In this document: positions 60,092 to 64,000 of the stretch, one piece after another
Numbering within the stretch: the stretch's first letter is position 1
How the letters are laid out: every line of letters begins with the position of its first letter
NCBI GenBank assembly: GCA_963698885.1
Contig: CAVOSJ010000001.1
Coordinates: 53,100-117,099 of the forward strand
Length of the DNA stretch: 64,000 nucleotides
Direction: 5' to 3'
DNA from: JBARKJ01 sp963698885
GTDB taxonomy: Bacteria > Nitrospirota > JACRHJ01
Made by a program: the position numbers and the translations under genes
The notes under the pieces: generated by a model
The model's database searches: none
The model's input: only the letters and a program-made list of their open reading frames with translations
What the model was told of the DNA's origin: nothing

Positions 60092-60111
60092 TGATTTACA
60101 CGCGTAAATCA
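60092..60111. promoter_or_regulatory. Perfect inverted repeat TGATTTAC-N4-GTAAATCA
   Basis: Two 8-base arms with a four-base spacer (ACGC), in the divergent intergenic region about 150 bases before the restriction-modification start and 275 before the DAHP synthase gene. The size and shape are those of an operator for a dimeric regulator. Confidence 0.4.
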
Positions 60112-60301
60112 GGCGATTTTGGCGGTGCGGAAATCACGGCCTTGAACTCTGCAACTACCTGTAAAGTAACGGTTTATTTTCAGACGATAATCCAGTTTTC
60201 CTGCCGCGGCAGCCATAAATCAACAACTTTTTATACGAAAAAATCAATCAGCCGCATGTCCATCCTTCCAGCTGACGCCGGGAACGTCCGATAAAATGTT
60301 A

Positions 60302-60330
60302 TTGACCTTAAAAACCTAACAATATATTAT
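60302..60330 (+). promoter_or_regulatory. Sigma-70 promoter for the DAHP synthase gene
   Basis: TTGACC (60302-60307), 17-base spacer, TATTAT (60325-60330), 56 bases before the ATG at 60386. Confidence 0.65.
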
Positions 60331-60385
60331 ACTTCAAGCGCCGTTACCTTTTCTTTTTCAGCTTTATTTAATAATGAGGTAATCA

Positions 60386-61414
60386 ATGAGTTTTCAGTAC
60401 TTAAGAAAAATGCCGTCGGTAGAGGAAATATTAAACACGATGCCGCTGCCTGAAAAGCTGGCGGAGGTCAAGGCGGCGCGCGACCGCGAAATCACCTCGG
60501 TCATCAAGGGCGAAAGCGATAAATTCCTTGTCATAATCGGCCCTTGTTCCGCCGATAACGAGGAAGCGCTGATAGAGTACGTTGCGAAGCTGGCACGCCT
60601 GCAGGACGAGGTAAAAGACAAGCTGGTACTCATCCCCAGGATATATACGAACAAGCCCCGCACCACGGGGGAAGGCTATAAGGGCATGGCCCATCAGCCG
60701 ACGCCCACCGAGGCGCCGAACATGGTTAAGGGCCTGAAAGCAATAAGGAAAATGCATATCCGCGCGATGAAGGAAACGCATCTGACCGCCGCCGACGAGA
60801 TGCTGTACCCTGAAAATTATGCCTATATCGAGGACATTTTAGGCTATGTCGCGGTAGGCGCGCGCTCCGTCGAAAACCAGCTCCACCGCCTGACGGTAAG
60901 CGGCATCGACGTCCCGGCGGGCATGAAGAACCCCACCAACGGCGACCTTGAAGTCATGCTGAACTCGGTAAACGCGGCCCAGCTCCCGCACGTCCTGATC
61001 TATAACGGCTGGGAGGTAAAGACCACCGGCAACCCGCTTACCCATTGCATCCTTCGGGGCGCGGTCGATCAGCATGGCACCAACATACCGAACTACCACT
61101 ACGAGAACCTCATGCGGCTCTCGGAGATTTACAAGAAGCGGAACCTGCTATTCCCGTCGATAATTGTGGATACGAACCACGCCAACTCGAACAAAATGTT
61201 CAACGATCAGCCGAGGATAGCCAAAGAGGTGATGCTAAGCCGCTCGGGCTCGAAGACGCTCCGGAGCAAGGTCAAGGGTCTGATGATCGAGAGCTATCTT
61301 GTCGAAGGCTCGCAGAAGGTCGGGGAAAACATTCATGGAAAATCGATCACCGACGCCTGCCTCGGCTGGGACGACTCCGAGAGATTAGTCCGCGACCTGG
61401 CGGAGCTGGCTTAA
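60386..61414 (+). CDS. 3-deoxy-7-phosphoheptulonate (DAHP) synthase, class I AroF/G/H type
   Basis: The 342-residue enzyme matches the E. coli AroG/AroF/AroH family: LVIIGPCSADNEEALIEY, PRIYTNKPRTTGEGYKGM, the metal and substrate residues in VGARSVENQLHRLTVSGIDVPAGMKNPTNGD, LRGAVDQHGTNIPNYHYENL, IIVDTNHANSNKM and GLMIESYLVEGSQK...SITDACLGWDDSERLV. It condenses PEP and erythrose-4-phosphate as the first committed step of the shikimate pathway, and is normally feedback-inhibited by an aromatic amino acid; which one cannot be told. It has its own promoter and is a single-gene unit. Confidence 0.95.
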   Translation: MSFQYLRKMPSVEEILNTMPLPEKLAEVKAARDREITSVIKGESDKFLVIIGPCSADNEEALIEYVAKLARLQDEVKDKLVLIPRIYTNKPRTTGEGYKGMAHQPTPTEAPNMVKGLKAIRKMHIRAMKETHLTAADEMLYPENYAYIEDILGYVAVGARSVENQLHRLTVSGIDVPAGMKNPTNGDLEVMLNSVNAAQLPHVLIYNGWEVKTTGNPLTHCILRGAVDQHGTNIPNYHYENLMRLSEIYKKRNLLFPSIIVDTNHANSNKMFNDQPRIAKEVMLSRSGSKTLRSKVKGLMIESYLVEGSQKVGENIHGKSITDACLGWDDSERLVRDLAELA

Positions 61415-61480
61415 GCCCCGAGTCCCGTGTAAAGCCTTTTTGCAAGTTTAAATAATAGCCGGGCCGCGAAGCAAAAGTAA

Positions 61481-61675
61481 CTATGCCGCTTTTTTGGATT
61501 TATTTGGAGGCGCGGGTACCTTTGCCCCCTTTTCCCTGGCCTCCGAGAGTCCTATAGCTATAGCCTGTTTCCTGCTTGTCACTTTCTTTCCGCTTCCGCT
61601 TTTTAATTCGCCCTTCTTTAATTTCTCCATAGCTTCCTTGACCGTCTCCTGCGCTTTCTTGCCATATCTTGCCAT
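61481..61675 (-). CDS. DUF6496-type small basic protein
   Basis: Starting at ATG 61675 (after GGAGG) the product is about 64 residues: ARYGKKAQETVKEAMEKLKKGELKSGSG, then KKVTSRKQAIAIGLSEAREKGAKVP and a Lys-rich end. It matches DUF6496, a family of small, strongly basic proteins common in environmental bacteria, likely binding nucleic acid. The function is not established. An earlier in-frame ATG (61687) would add four residues. It is convergent with the DAHP synthase gene. Confidence 0.8.
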   Translation of the reverse strand: MARYGKKAQETVKEAMEKLKKGELKSGSGKKVTSRKQAIAIGLSEAREKGAKVPAPPNKSKKAA

Positions 61676-61902
61676 TTCAACCTCCATCGCGGCCAGCTTC
61701 TATAAAGCTCGCAAACCTGCGCCGCCCATTGTTTTCTCACGTAATTTCCCGTCCATATATAAAATTTTATCGCCGGAAATGGCGGGTGTCAAGGCTTGGC
61801 CGCGGCTTGGATAAGTGCGGCCGGGAAGGTATAATATAAAGAAGATATAAATTTATTTCCCGGAAGCGGATTTTCCGCTTTTACACCGGGAAGGAGGGGA
61901 AG

Positions 61903-62793
61903 ATGATTAAAAAATCCGAGACCACAATCCTCGTTACCGGCGCTACGGGGAACCAGGGGAGCGCCGTGGCCGATAAGCTCTTCGAGGAAGGCTGGAAGGT
62001 GCGCGCACTTACCCGGAACCCAGACCAGCCATACGCGAATCACCTGGCCGAAAAAGGCATCGGGGTGGTGAAAGGCGACTTGAATGACCGGGGCAGCCTG
62101 GATAATGCGCTTGACGGAGTCTGCGGCGTATTCGCAGTAATTACGCCGTTTGAAGAGGGCGTGGCAGGCGAGGTCATGCAAGGGAAAAACCTGGCTGACG
62201 CCGCGAAAGCCGCCGGTATAAGGCACTACGTTTACAGCTCCGTCATCGCGGCGGACAGAAAGACCGGCATCCCTCATTTCGAAAGCAAGGGCGAGATTGA
62301 GGAGTACATAAAGTCCACCGGACTAAGGTACACTTTTTTAAGGCCGGGGTTCTACATGTTCAACTTTGAACGCGATCAGCTGAAAAACTCCATACTGGAC
62401 GGCGTCCTCTCTCTGGCCATAAAGCCTGAGCGGGTGCACCAGATGCTGAGTCCGGAGGACTTCGCGTATTTCGTCGCCCTGGCGTTTGATAAGCCGAGGG
62501 AGTATATCGGCAAAGCGCTCGATATCGTGGGGGACGAGATGACTCTGCCCGAGGCTGCGAAGGTCTTCAGCCGGGTAATCGGAAAGCCGGTGGAGTACAG
62601 GGAACTGCCGGTTGAACAGATTCTAAAGCTGAATGAGGACATGGGCAGGATGTACAAGTGGTTCAACGAGACAGACTATAGGGTGGACCTTGCCGCGCTC
62701 AGGAAGATTCATCCGGAGATGTTGAGTCTTGAACAATACCTCATTAAGCACGGATGGAAAGAGGCGGCGGCCAAATACAGGGAGGCGGCGTGA
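61903..62793 (+). CDS. NmrA-like NAD(P)-binding protein
   Basis: The 296-residue protein has an N-terminal Rossmann fold with the glycine motif VTGATGNQGSAVADKLFEEG and the typical NmrA/HSCARG sequence VRALTRNP, VVKGDLNDRGSLDNALDGVCGVF, VYSSVIAADRKTGIPHFESKGEIEEYIKSTG and FLRPGFYMFNF. The catalytic Tyr-x3-Lys of true dehydrogenases is absent, so it is more probably a redox-sensing NADPH-binding regulator than an enzyme, although quinone-reductase-like relatives exist. AAGGAGGGGAAG precedes the ATG. It is followed 60 bases later by the K+ channel gene on the same strand. Confidence 0.9.
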   Translation: MIKKSETTILVTGATGNQGSAVADKLFEEGWKVRALTRNPDQPYANHLAEKGIGVVKGDLNDRGSLDNALDGVCGVFAVITPFEEGVAGEVMQGKNLADAAKAAGIRHYVYSSVIAADRKTGIPHFESKGEIEEYIKSTGLRYTFLRPGFYMFNFERDQLKNSILDGVLSLAIKPERVHQMLSPEDFAYFVALAFDKPREYIGKALDIVGDEMTLPEAAKVFSRVIGKPVEYRELPVEQILKLNEDMGRMYKWFNETDYRVDLAALRKIHPEMLSLEQYLIKHGWKEAAAKYREAA

Positions 62794-62853
62794 ATACGTC
62801 GCCTTTCTTTCCGGCAGCGCTCGTTTTTTTTGAGTAGCTGATATACTTTTTTC

Positions 62854-63990
62854 ATGATGGCTCTCTATTGCGTAGCAGGCATAGTGCTGGTCCTTATCGT
62901 GCTTTGGGACGGGTTCGAGACGGTCGTGCTCCCCCGCAGGGTGACACGCAAGGTGCGGCTTGCGCGCCTCTTCATCCGATACACGTGGATACCTTGGTCG
63001 ATTCTTGTTACCCGCGTATCGAGGGGCAGGCGGCAGGAGACCCTGCTCAGCTACTATGGCCCGCTGTCGCTGCTACTTCTGCTCGCAGTCTGGGCTTGCG
63101 GGCTCATCACCGGCTTTGCGCTCATACACTGGGGGGCGGGCTCATACGTAACCGGGCCGGGCGGAGCGCACGGCTTAGGCACGGACTTCTATTTCAGCGG
63201 GACGACGTTCTTTACCCTGGGGCTCGGGGACGTGATCCCGCACTCCAACCTGGCCATGGCGCTTGCCGTTACCGAGGCGGGCATCGGCTTCGGCTTCCTC
63301 GCGCTCGTCATCGGGTACCTGCCCGCGCTCAACCAGTCATTCTCCAGGCGGGAAAGGAACATGTCGCTGCTGGATGCGCGCGCGGGTTCGCCGTCTACCG
63401 CTGGAGAGATGCTCCGGAGGCACGGAGACGACGATGGGTTCAGGGCGTTACAGCAGCTCCTCTACGAGTGGGAGCGCTGGGCGGCAGAACTGCTCGAGAG
63501 CCACCTCTCTTTCCCCGTACTCACCTTGTTCCGTTCCCAACATGACAACCAGTCCTGGCTTGCCGCGATGACCGCGATACTCGACACGAGCGCGCTCGTA
63601 ATCGTCGGCCTGGAGGGCGCGTGCGTGCGCCAGGCGCAGCTCACCTTCGCCGTGGCGAGGCATGCCATCATTGACCTGTCCTACATATTCAGGGCCGCGC
63701 CGATGAAGTCGGGCCGCGACCGGCTGCCACCTGAGGACCTGGCCATGCTGCGGGGCTTGCTGGCAAGCTCCGGCCTGAGGCTTCAGGAAGGTGAAGAGGC
63801 CGACCGCAAGCTCGCCGAGCTTAGAGCGATGTACGAGCCGTACGTGCGTTCCCTCTCAAAGTACCTCCACATGAGCCTCCCTCCGTGGTTGCCGGAATCT
63901 CACCGTTCGGACAACTGGCAGACGAGCGGGTGGGAGCCCGGTTCCGGAAAGCCCAGGCTGCCGGGCGAGGTTGTCGAAAGGCACTTCTGA
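62854..63990 (+). CDS. Two-TM potassium channel-like protein
   Basis: The 378-residue protein has an N-terminal membrane segment (ALYCVAGIVLVLIVLWDGFETVVL), a second (GPLSLLLLLAVWACGLITGFALIHWGAG), a pore loop with the filter-like TLGLGDVIPHS, and a third helix (MALAVTEAGIGFGFLALVIGYLPAL). This is the Ion_trans_2/K2P-like pattern with TLGLGD in place of TVGYGD. The C-terminal 220 residues are cytoplasmic and helical (RRERNMSLLDARAGSPSTAGEMLRRHG, FRALQQLLYEWERWAAELLESHLSFPVLTLFRSQHDNQSWL), with no RCK nucleotide-binding motif. A hypothetical ion channel; K+ selectivity is not assured given the changed filter. Confidence 0.85.
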   Translation: MMALYCVAGIVLVLIVLWDGFETVVLPRRVTRKVRLARLFIRYTWIPWSILVTRVSRGRRQETLLSYYGPLSLLLLLAVWACGLITGFALIHWGAGSYVTGPGGAHGLGTDFYFSGTTFFTLGLGDVIPHSNLAMALAVTEAGIGFGFLALVIGYLPALNQSFSRRERNMSLLDARAGSPSTAGEMLRRHGDDDGFRALQQLLYEWERWAAELLESHLSFPVLTLFRSQHDNQSWLAAMTAILDTSALVIVGLEGACVRQAQLTFAVARHAIIDLSYIFRAAPMKSGRDRLPPEDLAMLRGLLASSGLRLQEGEEADRKLAELRAMYEPYVRSLSKYLHMSLPPWLPESHRSDNWQTSGWEPGSGKPRLPGEVVERHF

Positions 63991-64000
63991 TAGGCACAGT

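Larger units (their letters stand above)
59945..60385. other. AT-rich intergenic region between divergent genes
   Basis: This 441-base region separates the restriction-modification locus from the DAHP synthase gene. It contains an 8-bp perfect inverted repeat at 60092-60111 and a promoter for the DAHP synthase gene at 60302-60330, both entered separately. A short frame at 60067-60294 has no recognisable product. I see no RNA gene or mobile element. Confidence 0.5.

Noticed and set aside
60067..60294. 75-codon frame upstream of the DAHP synthase gene
   Set aside because: No ribosome-binding site, no similarity, and it spans a palindrome; probably chance.

Overview
The window reads as a chromosomal segment of a GC-rich, Gram-negative bacterium. 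It encodes outer-membrane beta-barrels, lipoproteins, an RND efflux pump with an outer-membrane channel, and MscL. An N-type F-ATPase, a class III polyhydroxyalkanoate (PHA) synthase, an ArsS-type radical SAM enzyme, a RACo-like corrinoid activator and a large set of PAS/GAF sensor kinases together suggest an uncultivated Desulfobacterota/deltaproteobacterium-like lineage. That placement is inference; there is no rRNA or ribosomal protein gene here to settle it.

Layout. 1-11.1 kb: four co-directional genes of a DUF11 surface-protein cluster (a long repeat protein whose 5' part is riddled with frameshifts, two smaller secreted DUF11 proteins, and a 1738-residue DUF11/SdrD-B/beta-barrel protein). 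11.2-21.2 kb: a signalling island with a receiver-kinase-receiver protein, a lone receiver, a CHASE3/PAS kinase, a giant PAS/GAF hybrid kinase broken by one stop and one frameshift, and kdpE next to a relic of kdpD. 21.4-23.2 kb: a Spy/CpxP-like protein, a small membrane protein and a VOC protein, ending in a strong terminator. 23.2-29.8 kb: an N-type ATP synthase operon (beta, epsilon, AtpQ, a, c, b-delta, alpha, gamma) preceded by a DoxX gene. 29.9-32.8 kb: cold-shock protein, then a LexA-like/Y-family polymerase SOS cassette with a recognisable operator. 32.9-39.2 kb: DUF4142 protein and a complete RND tripartite pump. 39.3-48 kb: GAF protein, a fused nucleotidyltransferase-like/glycosyltransferase, ArsS plus a fatty-acid hydroxylase family protein, lipoprotein MsrB, RACo-like activator, DinB-like and YihY-like proteins. 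48-54.5 kb: PHA locus, with thiolase and two tandem acetoacetyl-CoA-reductase-like genes facing away from a phasin/PhaE/PhaC operon. 54.6-56.7 kb: DUF481 protein, MscL with a zinc ribbon, a small secreted protein. 56.9-59.9 kb: an AT-rich type IIG-like restriction-modification gene lying between what look like the two ends of a different, older restriction-modification gene. 60.4-64 kb: DAHP synthase, DUF6496 protein, NmrA-like protein and a two-TM potassium channel.

A recurring feature is single-base frameshifts in otherwise well-conserved genes (hybrid kinase, RND adaptor, fatty-acid hydroxylase, YihY, thiolase, phasin-like gene). Each can be repaired by adding or removing one base in a short homopolymer, so sequencing or assembly error is the leading explanation and I treat these genes as probably functional. 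The kdpD relic and the restriction-modification relics are different in kind and look like real deletions or replacements.

Most noteworthy: the apparent precise swap of one restriction-modification gene into the body of another; a class III PHA synthase with an Ala/Lys-rich histone-like tail; an N-type ATPase lacking a recognisable atpR and lacking Na+-signature residues in its c subunit; a fused arsenosugar-type glycosyltransferase beside ArsS; and a double-hairpin dispersed repeat found in two good copies and one degenerate copy.
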